64,000 nt of DNA, taken from assembly GCF_003860465.1 (NCBI RefSeq), contig NZ_CP034183.1, positions 698,501-762,500 on the forward strand. The letters are read 5' to 3'. The position numbers and the translations under genes are program-made. This document shows positions 46,130 to 57,378 of this stretch, piece after piece. Under the pieces are notes generated by a model that saw only the letters and a program-made list of their open reading frames with translations, was not told where the DNA came from and did no database searches. The stretch is from Deinococcus psychrotolerans (GTDB lineage: Bacteria > Deinococcota > Deinococci > Deinococcales > Deinococcaceae). Positions within the stretch are counted from its first letter, which is position 1, and every line of letters starts with the position of its first letter.

Positions 46130-47728
46130 TCAGCGTCCCATTCGCCGCCGGACGCCGCTGATCAGCCCTCTGGCCTGGCCGACATTGAGCGCCGCCGCGA
46201 GGCCCAGATAGCTCGCCAGCCCCAAACCGCCCGCCAGCGCCAGCACGAAGATGCTCAGCAGCAATTGATGGGGGCCGGGGTTGGGCAGCGGCAGCGAGAC
46301 CAGCTTGGCCAAGATGCCCGCGATGACCGAGAGCCCCACCACGCGGGCCAGATAAAAGGCCAAGTTCGGCACTGAGAATCCGAGCTGGCGTCCGTAGAGA
46401 TAGATCAGTGAGAAGCACACCACCACGCCCGAAATCGTCGTGGAAATCCCGAAGCCGATCAGGCCGAGGCGCGGCACCACCACGTTGTAGAGCAGCACTT
46501 CCAATAAAAAGCCCACCGCACTGACCACCACCGCCTCGCGGGTGCGCTGCCGGGCGTAAAAGGTTCGCAACAAGACAGTATTGATAGCCCACGGCACCAA
46601 CGCTATTGCCCAGCCGGTCAGAATCAGGGTGCCGGAAGTGAAGCGGTCGAGCGGCATGTTGCCGCGCAAATCGAAAATGCCGATGGCGTAGCCTGAGAGC
46701 GCCACCAGCAGAGCGCTGGCCGGAGCCGCCAGAAAGGTGACGGTTTTGAGGGTGCTGTAGGTCAGCTCCTTGAAGCTCGGCCAATCGTTGTCGGCGGCCA
46801 GTTGCGAGAATCTCGGAAACAGCGCCAGTGCCGGACTCACCACGAACAGCCCGTTGACCATCGTGAACAGGGTTTCGGCATTGCTGTAGGCAAAGGCGGT
46901 GCCCGACGGGAAAAAGGCGGCGTTGGTCAGTAAGCGCTGCACATAGATATTGAGAATTTGCCGTGCGCCCGTCGTCAGGGTAAACGGGGCCATCTGCACC
47001 AGCACCCGCCCCAGCGCCGGGTGGGTCATCAGCTGCGGGGTGGGCAGCAGGCCGTACTTGCCCAGCGCCGGAAGCTGCACCAGCAGTTGCGCCAGCCCGC
47101 CGAGCAGCCAACTCAGCGCCAGCCACGTGGCCGAGTGCGGAAATAGCACTGTAGCCACCAGCAAAATAACGATAGAGACGGCGTTGAAGGCAATTGGTGC
47201 AAAACTCGATTCGCGGAAATGTTCGTCGGCATTGAGCAGGCCCATAGCAATAGAAGCCAAGCTGATCAGCGTCAGGAACGGCATCACCAAGCGGGTCATA
47301 TAAATAGCCAAGCCGGTGTCGATGTTGGCGTTTTTGGCCACCAGCAAATCCACGATCCACGGCGCGGCCAAGATGCCCAGCACCATCAAAATCAAGTTGA
47401 TGCCGATCAGTGCACCGGAAAAAGCGCGGGCGAGTTGAGATTTCTCATCACTGTCTAAAGACTTGTAGACGGGAATAAACGAGTTGACCAGTGCGCCCTC
47501 GGCCAGCAGTTCGCGGAACAGGTTGGGCACCCGCGAGGCGATGGTAAAAGCATCGAGCAGTTCGTTGCCAAAGCCGTTGATGAGCTGTTGGCGCACCACC
47601 CCGGATAAGCGCGAACCCAGCGTGCCCGCCATCACGATGAGCGTGTTGCGGGCTGCCGAGCGTGGCACCGGGCCAGGCGGTAAAGTCGCTTCGGAAGCGG
47701 GCGTTTCAGCGGTTTCGGGAGCGCTCAT
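46130..47728 (-). CDS. murJ: Lipid II flippase MurJ
   Basis: 532 residues, about 14 membrane segments (MATE/MVF fold). LSGVVRQQLINGFGNELLDAFTIASRVPNLFRELLAEGAL is the family opening, with RVPNLFRELLAEGAL and QLPAL/GL conserved. It moves lipid-linked peptidoglycan precursor across the membrane. The ATG at 47728 is chosen because residues before it in the open frame look non-coding and run into the tRNA gene. A proline/glutamate-rich N-terminal tail precedes the first segment. Confidence 0.93.
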   Translation of the reverse strand: MSAPETAETPASEATLPPGPVPRSAARNTLIVMAGTLGSRLSGVVRQQLINGFGNELLDAFTIASRVPNLFRELLAEGALVNSFIPVYKSLDSDEKSQLARAFSGALIGINLILMVLGILAAPWIVDLLVAKNANIDTGLAIYMTRLVMPFLTLISLASIAMGLLNADEHFRESSFAPIAFNAVSIVILLVATVLFPHSATWLALSWLLGGLAQLLVQLPALGKYGLLPTPQLMTHPALGRVLVQMAPFTLTTGARQILNIYVQRLLTNAAFFPSGTAFAYSNAETLFTMVNGLFVVSPALALFPRFSQLAADNDWPSFKELTYSTLKTVTFLAAPASALLVALSGYAIGIFDLRGNMPLDRFTSGTLILTGWAIALVPWAINTVLLRTFYARQRTREAVVVSAVGFLLEVLLYNVVVPRLGLIGFGISTTISGVVVCFSLIYLYGRQLGFSVPNLAFYLARVVGLSVIAGILAKLVSLPLPNPGPHQLLLSIFVLALAGGLGLASYLGLAAALNVGQARGLISGVRRRMGR

Positions 47729-47910
47729 CGGCGCGAACTGACCGGGGGGAAAGGAAAACGAAGCATCGGCCCTACTGTAGCGCCGCTTCCTGCCAAAACG
47801 ATGAAGAGCGCTGACTGCGCACTCCAGTTTCGGCGTGTCCCCTTGAAGGCGTCCTGAGCGCGTGCTACACTTCGCCTCGCTCACGCGTTCGGCGTGAGTG
47901 CCGAGCGTGT

Positions 47911-48000
<90 letters not shown>

Positions 48001-48035
48001 CCGCAAAGAACCAAAGCGTATTTGCCTCAACATCG

Positions 48036-48072
48036 AAAAAGCCGCACCTCCTTAAAAGAGTGTGGCTTTTTT
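48036..48072. terminator. Terminator after tRNA-Ser
   Basis: AAAAAGCC (48036-48043) pairs with GGCTTTTT (48064-48071), with CAC/GTG inside. It works in both directions. The following AT-rich 48073-48501 has no gene; two TGACC/GGTCA-type palindromes (48197-48207, 48358-48370) are the only structures noted. Confidence 0.7.
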
Positions 48073-48501
48073 GATGAGTTCCAAAGTTGCTTTTCTCTTT
48101 GAAGAAATTCAGAAAACTAAATCACACCTTTAGCTCATAGAGAGGATTATCTGCTTTTCTGAAAGGCCAGTTTTAAATATTCAGAGACAATCTTTAGACC
48201 AATGGTCAGATAAAATTTTTGCAGGCTTTTTGAATACTGGGCGCTGAGTCGACGAAAGGCAGTGCCTCGAAAATCTGTTCAAAACGCTGCACATTCTGAG
48301 TTTCAGCTCAAAGAATGTAATCGTCACTTCTTTGACGAATTTTCGTCTTCTTGTTTCTGACCACCGGTCATCATTTTCAGTGGGTGCTCAGTTGTCTATC
48401 CCCCCTAGCCCCCCCTGCACACAACTGCTTGAAAACGTGCATTTGCATGGGGCTTGTAAGACAAACTGAGGACAATAAAGAGCAGAGAGGTTGACTCATC
48501 C

Positions 48502-51279
48502 ATGACTTTAACCGTAGACACTACGTTGCCAAATACCCTCAGAGAATTGCTGCGAAGCCACGCGCCTGACTGCACCTTGCTGGCCAGCTTGGGCAGCCAG
48601 ACCCTGCTGATGAGCGCCGATACGTCGCCGCTGCTGGTGCGCGACCTCACGCCACCCGACGAGTGGTTTGACAGCGGCGAGCTGACCTGGCTTACCCGTG
48701 ACGGCGCACTGCTGGGCCTGATGTGGTCGCAGCAAGCCGTGCTTGAAAGCACCGTGCAGCTGCTGACCATGCTGCTTTCCGCTGCCCGCAGCGACAGCAG
48801 CCAGCGCGAGGCCAACGTGCTGATTACCCAGTTGCCCGAAGGCGCGGCTTGGCTCAGCGGCGATTTGGTATTTCAGCAAGTCAGCCGCAGATTCTTGGAA
48901 CTTCATCATCTCAGCGCCGCGCAGGTGATCGGCCAGAGCTTTGACGCGGTTTTCCCAACGCGCAACCACACGTCGCTGCTGCTGCGGCAAGTGGCGGCGG
49001 GGCGGGCGGCTTATCAGGAGCGCGAGTGGCTGCCCGGCTCGTCCGGCGGGCGCGGCTTTTGGCTGCGCTCACAGATGCGGCCTTATTACGGCGGCGCGGC
49101 GGCGGGCGTGCTGTGGACGATGTACGACATCACGCAGGAAATCGCGCTCTCGGCACGGATCAATGCGCTGCTGTTGGGTGCCCGGTTGCCCACCGCTGTG
49201 CTGAGCAGCAGCGGCGAAGTGCTGGAGCGCAGTGAGTCGCTGCGCCGCAGCTTGCCAGGTACGGCTGACCCGCAAAACGCCTTGCTGTGGCAATGGCCGA
49301 TTTGGCATGATCCCGCAGAAGTTGAGCGCCAGCTCACTGAAGCGCTCACCGAAGCACTCTCGCAGCCTCAGCAGCGCTTCGAGTGCACTTTGCAAGTTTT
49401 AGGCGGCGAGCGGGCCATCATTTCGCTGTACTGCGGCGACCAATTGGAAGACGCTCTCGGCAGTGACGACGCGCCGCCAGAAGACGCCGCCACACCTGAG
49501 CCTCTGTTCATGGAAGGTGAAGCGCTGGTGGTGGCCGAGTTTCATTTTCATGAACGTCAAGAAATGGACAGCGCCCAGCACCGCCTGCTCAGCGGCGTGA
49601 TCGCCCACAGCCCGCAAGCCACCTTGCTGCTCGGCGCGGCGGACGACAGCGGTGAGCGCCCGGTCTGGCTGGCCAGCGAAGCCGCCGCCACCTTGCTGGG
49701 CGTCGAACGCAGCGCCCTGAGTGTGCCGGGCGGCGTGCCGTTGGGCCGGCTCCTCAAAGCGCTCAATGTGCAGCTCTCGCGCCCCGATCTCACGCCGCTT
49801 TCGACAGTCACGCTGACTACTCAGGCCAGCCTAGACGGCGGAGTTCTGTCGGCGGTGCTGACCCGCTCGGACGGCCTGCGCCGCTCGCTGCAAATCACCG
49901 GCGCACGGCTGAGTACGGGTGAGGGTGCGCCGCAACGCAACGAGCCGCTGGCGCTTTATTTACACGACGTCACCACCCTCAAAAACCTTGAAGACCGCCT
50001 CAAACACGACGCGGCCCACGATCCGCTCACCGGCCTGCCCAACTGGCCGGGCCTGCGGGCCAAACTCGTCCAGCAGGCCCACAAACAGCTTTGCGTGCTC
50101 AGCCTCAGCGTGGACGACTTCGGGGTGTTGCAGTCAGCTTTGGGGCGCTCGGCGGGCGATCACTTGCTGATTCAGGTCGCCGCGAGGCTGCACCACTGGC
50201 GCAAAGACGCTCAAGTGGCCCGCTTGGAAGGCGAACACTTCGCGCTGGTGCTGCCAGAAATAGAAAGCGCTTCGGCCCTGGTGTTGGCCGACGAAGTGCA
50301 GCACCTCCTGACCATGCCGCTGAGGGTCGGCGGGCGCGAGATGCGCATCAGTGCCAGCGTGGGCGTGGCCTGCGGCGCGGACACCGCCGAACAACTCCTC
50401 GAACATGCCCGCACCGCGCTGCTCTCGGCCAGGCGCACGGGCCGCGCTGGGCGGCAGTCTTACCGACCAGAGATGATGAGCGCCGAAGCGGGCCTGCTCG
50501 AACTCGAACACGATTTGCGCGGCGCACTGCCCTCGCAGATGACCCTCTTGTTTCAGCCGGTCATCAACTTGCACGGCGGCAGAGTGCAGGGCGCGGAGGT
50601 GCTGCTGCGCTGGAAACACCCTACACGCGGCCTGCTCTCGCCCGCTCAGTTTTTGCCGCTGGCCTCGCGCACCGGGATGTTGCCCGCCCTGGGGCGCTGG
50701 GTGGTGGCCGAAGTCAGCGCCCAGCGGCAGCGCTGGCAAGGCCCGCACCCCAAACTCCGCCTCGCCATCAACTTCAGTGCCGCCGAACTGCTCGACGAAG
50801 ACGTGCTGAGCGAGTTTGGGCAACAGGTGCGCGAAGTCGGCGGCTTAGACCTCGAACTCAGCGCCAGCAGCCTGATTCAGCCGGACTCCGCCTCGGCGCT
50901 GCACAGCAAAGCCGCCGCCCACACCAGCGCGGCCCTCGCCGAGCTGCGCCAGCACGGCGCGCACATCTGGGTCGACGATTTCGGTGACGGCGCGTCGAGC
51001 CTGACTGCCCTGGAGCGCTTTCCGCTCAGCGGCGTCAAGCTGCACCCCTCGTTCGTGGCCAATTTGCTCAGCGGCCCGCGCCACCTGGCCCTCTTGGAAG
51101 GCACAGTGGACCTGGCCCGCAAACTGAACTTGGAAGTCATCGCGGTGGGTGTGGAAACACAGGCCCAAGCCAAAATTCTGGAAAAAGCCGGTTGCCACGC
51201 CGCTCAAGGCTTTTTCTACTCGCCGCCGATGGCGCTGGCTGAATTCGAACGCTGGCTGGCAACGCAGGTGCTGGACTGA
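48502..51279 (+). CDS. PAS-GGDEF-EAL protein with degenerate catalytic motifs
   Basis: 925 residues, soluble. A PAS-like domain at about 105-220 and a second near 350-480 lead to GGDEF (about 500-650) and EAL (about 665-920). The GGDEF box reads LEGEHF near 575, and the EAL box reads EVL (GAEVLLRWKHP, near 700). INFSA and WVDDFGDGASSL (near 824) are kept, while the loop KID is KLH and EGVET is AVGVET. Both cyclic-di-GMP activities are probably lost, so it may be a receptor or scaffold. GAGAGG precedes the ATG. The gene stands alone. Confidence 0.88.
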   Translation: MTLTVDTTLPNTLRELLRSHAPDCTLLASLGSQTLLMSADTSPLLVRDLTPPDEWFDSGELTWLTRDGALLGLMWSQQAVLESTVQLLTMLLSAARSDSSQREANVLITQLPEGAAWLSGDLVFQQVSRRFLELHHLSAAQVIGQSFDAVFPTRNHTSLLLRQVAAGRAAYQEREWLPGSSGGRGFWLRSQMRPYYGGAAAGVLWTMYDITQEIALSARINALLLGARLPTAVLSSSGEVLERSESLRRSLPGTADPQNALLWQWPIWHDPAEVERQLTEALTEALSQPQQRFECTLQVLGGERAIISLYCGDQLEDALGSDDAPPEDAATPEPLFMEGEALVVAEFHFHERQEMDSAQHRLLSGVIAHSPQATLLLGAADDSGERPVWLASEAAATLLGVERSALSVPGGVPLGRLLKALNVQLSRPDLTPLSTVTLTTQASLDGGVLSAVLTRSDGLRRSLQITGARLSTGEGAPQRNEPLALYLHDVTTLKNLEDRLKHDAAHDPLTGLPNWPGLRAKLVQQAHKQLCVLSLSVDDFGVLQSALGRSAGDHLLIQVAARLHHWRKDAQVARLEGEHFALVLPEIESASALVLADEVQHLLTMPLRVGGREMRISASVGVACGADTAEQLLEHARTALLSARRTGRAGRQSYRPEMMSAEAGLLELEHDLRGALPSQMTLLFQPVINLHGGRVQGAEVLLRWKHPTRGLLSPAQFLPLASRTGMLPALGRWVVAEVSAQRQRWQGPHPKLRLAINFSAAELLDEDVLSEFGQQVREVGGLDLELSASSLIQPDSASALHSKAAAHTSAALAELRQHGAHIWVDDFGDGASSLTALERFPLSGVKLHPSFVANLLSGPRHLALLEGTVDLARKLNLEVIAVGVETQAQAKILEKAGCHAAQGFFYSPPMALAEFERWLATQVLD

Positions 51280-51616
51280 GAACGATTCGCTCCGTGTGGC
51301 CCCTGTGAAAGCATGGGCCGCATTTTTGGTTGCTGCAACCTCGGCAGGCCATTCGGCGGATGCGGCGAGGCCAAGCAGGCGCGATAGTAAGAGCATGATC
51401 TGGAACTGAATTTGGCGGGCACACAGCGACACTCGGAAAGAAGCAACGTCGCTTGGGAAGAAAAATAAACCCCACGCTTCCTTCCCCACAAACCCTTCTT
51501 ACGATTGACTTCGCTCCCCTGCGCTAACCTACAGGCACGTTTTCAGTTCGCGCTTTTTGCCTTTCTTCAGGCGGGCGCTTTCCATTCCTCCTCACCCCAC
51601 AAGGAAGTGAATCAAC
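51280..51616. other. 337-base gap before hflX
   Basis: No gene is supported. It contains a T/C-rich stretch and a TTGACT box near 51504, possibly the hflX promoter, and ends with AAGGAAG (51601-51607), the hflX ribosome binding site. Confidence 0.4.
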
Positions 51617-53383
<1,767 letters not shown>

Positions 53384-53390
53384 AGCACAT

Positions 53391-54203
53391 ATGCTTGATA
53401 ACATCTTCAATTCTGTAAAACGCGGAGCCGAAAAGGTGCAGCGGCGGGGCGAAGAAGTGGCCCAGAGCGCCAAGCTGCGCGTAGAAATCTATCAGCTTGC
53501 CCGCGAACTCGACGGCCTGTATGCCCGTTTGGGCCGCGCTTACCATGCCGACGCCGATCAGGGCGTGCTGGATGAGCTGAGGGGCGATGTGGAGCGGCTC
53601 AACGAAGAAATCGCCAGCCGCGAGCAACTCATTCTCGAACTCGGTGAAGCGGAAGAAGAACAAACCCACAGCGAGGCGGTTCAGGCGGCGGCGGCCCGCA
53701 CCCGCACGGCCGAAGTGCTGGAGATCGTCTCCGCCAATCCGGTGTTCCTCACGGAGACTGCGGCCAGCGACGGCTCGGAACCCAACCTCGGTGACTTGCC
53801 CGACTTGGGCCAGAGCGCGGCTCATCCGGTGCCGCCTTCAGACGCGCCGCGCCCCAGCCCGCAGCCATCTGCCCCAGTTCAGCCCGCTGCCAACAGCAAC
53901 GCCCCGCAGTTCGTGGAGCGCTCAGCCACCCCATCCATCACCGCGCCTTCCACTGCCGCCTCGCGGATTTGGCGGGCCAAGGAGGAAGCCAGAATGAACG
54001 ACGACCAACAGCCCACTGCACCGGTGAAACCCGATGGCCCAGACGGCGAGGCCGTGATGACCGATTTGGGCAAAGAATTGCCAGACCGCAAAGACTACAG
54101 CGGCGTCGGTGACGAAGCCGAACGCGACAAGATGCGCCGCCACCCGATTACCTTGACCGAAGGCGAACGGGCCGAGCGCAACCCTGACCCATTAGATAAG
54201 TAA
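53391..54203 (+). CDS. Hypothetical coiled-coil protein with disordered tail
   Basis: 270 residues. Residues 1-90 form a coiled coil (VKRGAEKVQRRGEEVAQSAKLRVEIYQLARELDGLYARLGRAYHAD, then ERLNEEIASREQLILELGEAEEE). Residues 120-200 are Pro/Ser/Ala-rich and probably disordered. The last 70 residues (from an internal ATG at 53994) are acidic and polar, with TLTEGERAERNPDPLDK. It might be two fused or independently translated products. It follows hflX by 7 bases and is probably cotranscribed. Confidence 0.7.
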   Translation: MLDNIFNSVKRGAEKVQRRGEEVAQSAKLRVEIYQLARELDGLYARLGRAYHADADQGVLDELRGDVERLNEEIASREQLILELGEAEEEQTHSEAVQAAAARTRTAEVLEIVSANPVFLTETAASDGSEPNLGDLPDLGQSAAHPVPPSDAPRPSPQPSAPVQPAANSNAPQFVERSATPSITAPSTAASRIWRAKEEARMNDDQQPTAPVKPDGPDGEAVMTDLGKELPDRKDYSGVGDEAERDKMRRHPITLTEGERAERNPDPLDK

Positions 54204-54224
54204 CTTTCAGTTTTCTACGACCAG

Positions 54225-54262
54225 AGCGGCGCACCTTAAACTTTGGTGCGCCGCTTCGTTTT
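54225..54262. terminator. Bidirectional terminator
   Basis: AGCGGCGCACC (54225-54235) pairs perfectly with GGTGCGCCGCT (54245-54255), followed by TCGTTTT. It lies between two convergent genes. Confidence 0.8.
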
Positions 54263-54268
54263 GCCGCT

Positions 54269-54952
54269 TCAACTTGAGCACGGCCACCACGCCGCCCCCA
54301 ATTGCCCCGCTTCCCTTTCGGCCTGCGCTTCGGCCAGGCGTCCCAGTGCCAGCAGCGCCCAGATCCGGGCCGGACTACGCGGCATGGAGCGCTCCAAGGC
54401 TTTGTGGGCGGTGCGCTCGGCTTTGGCCGTGCTGCCAGAACCGCCCACCAACCGCTGAGCGTAGGCCAGCACCGCCAGCAAGTGCGCGTCGGCAGCGCCG
54501 CCCACCAGTTCCGCCACTTTCAGCCCCTCGGCCAATGTTCTGAGAGCGGCGTAAGGCTGGGCCAGTTGCAATTCACCCAGCAAGGTCACGGCGGCCACCA
54601 GCGCGGAAGCGTCTCCCTCAGAGCGGGCCTGCTGACGGGCTTGCTCGGCCCAACTCAGCTCTGTTTGACCCTCAAGCGCGTGGGCGCGGGCCAGCAGCAC
54701 AGCGCGGCGGGCGGTATGCGGCAGTGGGGCGATCAGTTCTAAAGCCTGAGCGGTTTGGCCAAGTCGCAGCGCCGCCGCCGCTGCCAGTTGCCGCTCACCG
54801 GCTATCAAGGCCCAGCGCAGCGCCGCGTCCGGCACGCCCGCACGCAGGGCCAGCGCCGCCGCCTGAGGGTGCTGCCCCTGCGTCGGAACCGCCGTTTGCA
54901 GTTCACGGAATTGCTGCGCGTCTGACCAGTGCCCGAAGTCGGCTAAGTTCAC
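54269..54952 (-). CDS. TPR-like alpha-solenoid protein
   Basis: 227 residues, very alanine/leucine-rich, made of repeated helix pairs (AALALRAGVPDAALRWALIAGERQLAAAAALRLGQTAQALELI, then LLGELQLAQPYAALRTLAEGLKVAELV). The pattern fits tetratricopeptide-like repeats but no repeat is textbook-perfect. It is probably a soluble protein-interaction scaffold. Partner and function are unknown. Confidence 0.65.
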   Translation of the reverse strand: MNLADFGHWSDAQQFRELQTAVPTQGQHPQAAALALRAGVPDAALRWALIAGERQLAAAAALRLGQTAQALELIAPLPHTARRAVLLARAHALEGQTELSWAEQARQQARSEGDASALVAAVTLLGELQLAQPYAALRTLAEGLKVAELVGGAADAHLLAVLAYAQRLVGGSGSTAKAERTAHKALERSMPRSPARIWALLALGRLAEAQAEREAGQLGAAWWPCSS

Positions 54953-55019
54953 GCGCCGCAGTGTAACGCTTCCGGCACTGACCTTAAACAGATCTGACCT
55001 TGCCGTGTCAAGCTAAACC

Positions 55020-55712
55020 ATGACCGACTTCCCCGACGCCGCCCGCTTTGCCGTTTATCTGGTGCCCCCCGCCAGCAGCCCGTTTTATCAACTCGGCAGC
55101 CAGCTTCTGGGCTACGATGTCCGCGCCCAGCAGGTGCTGCCGCTGCCCGAGTTTCTGCACCCCGAATGGCAGGAGAGCGCCGCGCCCTACGGCTTCCACC
55201 TGACTGTGGTCGAGGGCTTTTACACCGATCCCGACAGACTGAGCGCCATTGAGAAAGAGGCCAAGTTGTGTTTGGGCTGCTTCTCGCCGGGCGCGGACTT
55301 GACGCTTGGAGGCGGCCACCTCGCAGTCTGGGAAGACGGGCGCGTTTGGGTGCAGCGCTTTGAAGCCTCCCCCGACTTTCTGATGCTGCACACCCTGCTT
55401 TCCGCACGGCTCGCGCCCTTCGTGACCGCCTCACCGTTTGACGCGGAAGTGGCGGCGGGCAAATGGCAGCGGCCCTTTGAGGTTGCCAGGATGCAGCTTC
55501 TCCGCACGCCGAGGGGCTTAGACACCTACCAGCCGCACTTCACTTTGGTTCAGCCTTACGGCGGCCACGACCCAGACGGCTTGTGGGCACGGCTCGAAGC
55601 GCTCACGCAGCCTTTTGAGCGCCTTGAAGTCGGCAGCTTGGCGCTGTGTGTCAAACCCGCCGAGAACACCCACTGGCACATCCAAGCGGAATGGCCGCTG
55701 CCCCTGACTTGA
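55020..55712 (+). CDS. 2H phosphoesterase-like protein (DUF1045 type)
   Basis: 230 residues with the two H-h-T/S-h motifs of the 2H phosphoesterase superfamily: FHLTVVEGF and PHFTLVQPYG. Such proteins hydrolyse 2',3'-cyclic phosphates or act in RNA repair; the DUF1045 branch is linked to phosphonate use in other bacteria. No phosphonate genes are near. It is monocistronic by position. Confidence 0.75.
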   Translation: MTDFPDAARFAVYLVPPASSPFYQLGSQLLGYDVRAQQVLPLPEFLHPEWQESAAPYGFHLTVVEGFYTDPDRLSAIEKEAKLCLGCFSPGADLTLGGGHLAVWEDGRVWVQRFEASPDFLMLHTLLSARLAPFVTASPFDAEVAAGKWQRPFEVARMQLLRTPRGLDTYQPHFTLVQPYGGHDPDGLWARLEALTQPFERLEVGSLALCVKPAENTHWHIQAEWPLPLT

Positions 55713-55800
55713 GGCTCACCTCCGAAGCTGATTGAGAGCGTCATGCTGTCTAGATGAGCAGCAGTTCATCATCAGAAAGAGCCGCATCAGCAGCGAGCGC

Positions 55801-55806
55801 TTAACT
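55801..55806 (+). promoter_or_regulatory. -10-like box of the HD-GYP gene
   Basis: TTAACT ends 6 bases before the ATG at 55813, which supports that start over the longer frame from 55732. Confidence 0.4.
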
Positions 55807-55812
55807 GCGCTC

Positions 55813-56328
55813 ATGCTTTCTCGTCAATTGATCGTTTGGCAAGGCTCGCGGGCCCTGGCGCGGCGTGAAGCCAGTTTTGTCCGCGCCGGACATCCTGAGC
55901 GCGTGCGGGACTTGGCGCTGAACTTGGGCCAGATGCTTGACCTGAGCGGCCCAGAGCTGGAAGCGCTGAGCAGGGCCGCACTGCTGCACGACATCGGGCG
56001 CTCGCTGATCCCGCCGGGCGGCGACGCCAGAGCACATCCGAGGGTGGGCGCTGATCTGCTGATCGGCCAAGACCTGCCCAGAGCCACTTTAGACGCCGTT
56101 CGCCAGCACCATGAGCGCTGGGACGGGCGCGGCTTTCCGTGCGGGCTGCGTGGCTCGGCCATTTCAGGCCTCGCCCGCGTGCTGGCGGTGGCCAACGCTC
56201 TAGATCACTGGGGCCACCTGCCGCCGGACGTTCGGGCGCAGCGCTTGGTGTGGGAGCGCGGACTGGCCTTCGATCCCGAAGTGGTGAACGCTTACTTACG
56301 GATGAGCGCTCATGACGGGACGGAGTGA
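55813..56328 (+). CDS. HD-GYP-type phosphohydrolase domain protein
   Basis: 171 residues. The HD motif is in ALLHDIGRSLIPPGG, and the second block HHERWDGRGFPCGLRG carries the GYP-type signature (here G-F-P). HD-GYP domains hydrolyse cyclic-di-GMP. The domain is stand-alone and short, and the usual GYP tyrosine is replaced by phenylalanine, so activity is uncertain. It may partner with other cyclic-di-GMP proteins, such as the degenerate GGDEF-EAL protein at 48502. Confidence 0.78.
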   Translation: MLSRQLIVWQGSRALARREASFVRAGHPERVRDLALNLGQMLDLSGPELEALSRAALLHDIGRSLIPPGGDARAHPRVGADLLIGQDLPRATLDAVRQHHERWDGRGFPCGLRGSAISGLARVLAVANALDHWGHLPPDVRAQRLVWERGLAFDPEVVNAYLRMSAHDGTE

Positions 56329-56412
56329 GAACGGCGCACCACTGAGTCTTTCTCACCCTCGACGCCGTACCGAGTTTGACTTTTGGGTGACGTTTCCCCG
56401 ACCGCAGCTCTC

Positions 56413-56418
56413 TACACT
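56413..56418 (+). promoter_or_regulatory. -10-like box of the PEGA lipoprotein gene
   Basis: TACACT ends 6 bases before the ATG at 56425. Confidence 0.5.
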
Positions 56419-56424
56419 GAGGCT

Positions 56425-57378
56425 ATGAAGCGCTCTTCCTTCTCGCTGCTGACCCCACTGTTGACCTTGCCACTCCTGACACTGCCGCTGCTGCTCACCG
56501 CTTGCGTGCCCGCCCCGCTGCAAACCCGCTTCGGCTCCGATCTCGCTTTGTCGGCGCGTTTGATCGACAGCGGCTCCAAAGTTTCAGACGGGCACTACCG
56601 CCGCCCCGGGCCGGCGCAGCTCAGCGTGCAAGTCGCAGGCACGCAAGCGCCGACTTACTTTTACGCATTGCTGCTCCCCGAACAAGCCGCCGCGCAGCTC
56701 CTGACGCCCAATGTCCAGCCGGCTCAGCAGGCGGCACTCTTCAACTTGCCGCCCGTGACCGGCTATACCCAGGTCTTCGTGGTGGGCAGCCCGCGCCCGC
56801 TCAACTTCCCAGTGCTCGGCAGCAGCGTGAACAAGCTGGCCGAAGCGGTCAAATTGGCGGCGGCGGAGTTGCCCAGCAACAGTTGGAATGTGGTGACGCA
56901 AGTCTACCGGGTGGGCGATTACGGCAGCCTCAAGGTGCTGACCGATCCCTTAGACGTGAGCGTGTATCTTAACGGCACCTACCGGGGCACCACCCCACTG
57001 ACCTTGAATGACGTGCTAGCAGGCAGCGCGACGTTGCGGCTGGAGCGCACCAATTTTGAACCACTGACCAAGACGGTGCAGGTGCCCGCCGACCAGACTC
57101 TGCAAGTCAAGGCGGCGCTGCGCTACAACCCACCGAAAGGCCGCCTGAGCGTCAGCAGCAGCGTGGCAGCGCGGGTGCAGGTGTTGGGTAAGAACGGCGA
57201 ACTGCGCGGCAACACGCCGCTGAGCGCCGACCTCCCCGCCGGAGACTACGATCTGACCATCACGCCAAGCGGTTCGGGGCTCAAAGCCGCATGGGTAGGC
57301 GTCACGCTGAGCGGCAAGCAGACCCTGAACGTTTCGTGTCAGCCGGAAGGCGAGCAACTGAGTTGCCAGAGCCAGTGA
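56425..57378 (+). CDS. Lipoprotein with DUF4384-like and PEGA domains
   Basis: 317 residues. The signal [17 protein letters not shown] carries a lipobox. A DUF4384-like part ([20 protein letters not shown], then [14 protein letters not shown]) is followed by two PEGA repeats: [28 protein letters not shown] and [43 protein letters not shown] domains are surface-layer-associated beta repeats. The rhomboid gene starts inside its stop (TGATG), so they are coupled. Confidence 0.82.
   Translation: MKRSSFSLLTPLLTLPLLTLPLLLTACVPAPLQTRFGSDLALSARLIDSGSKVSDGHYRRPGPAQLSVQVAGTQAPTYFYALLLPEQAAAQLLTPNVQPAQQAALFNLPPVTGYTQVFVVGSPRPLNFPVLGSSVNKLAEAVKLAAAELPSNSWNVVTQVYRVGDYGSLKVLTDPLDVSVYLNGTYRGTTPLTLNDVLAGSATLRLERTNFEPLTKTVQVPADQTLQVKAALRYNPPKGRLSVSSSVAARVQVLGKNGELRGNTPLSADLPAGDYDLTITPSGSGLKAAWVGVTLSGKQTLNVSCQPEGEQLSCQSQ

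Noticed and set aside
48197..48370. Two TGACC...GGTCA-type palindromes
   Set aside because: Short and not identical; no neighbouring regulator to support an operator.
48400..48417. C-rich run (two blocks of C6-7), possible G-quadruplex on the minus strand
   Set aside because: Only two long G runs; not enough to claim a quadruplex without further evidence.
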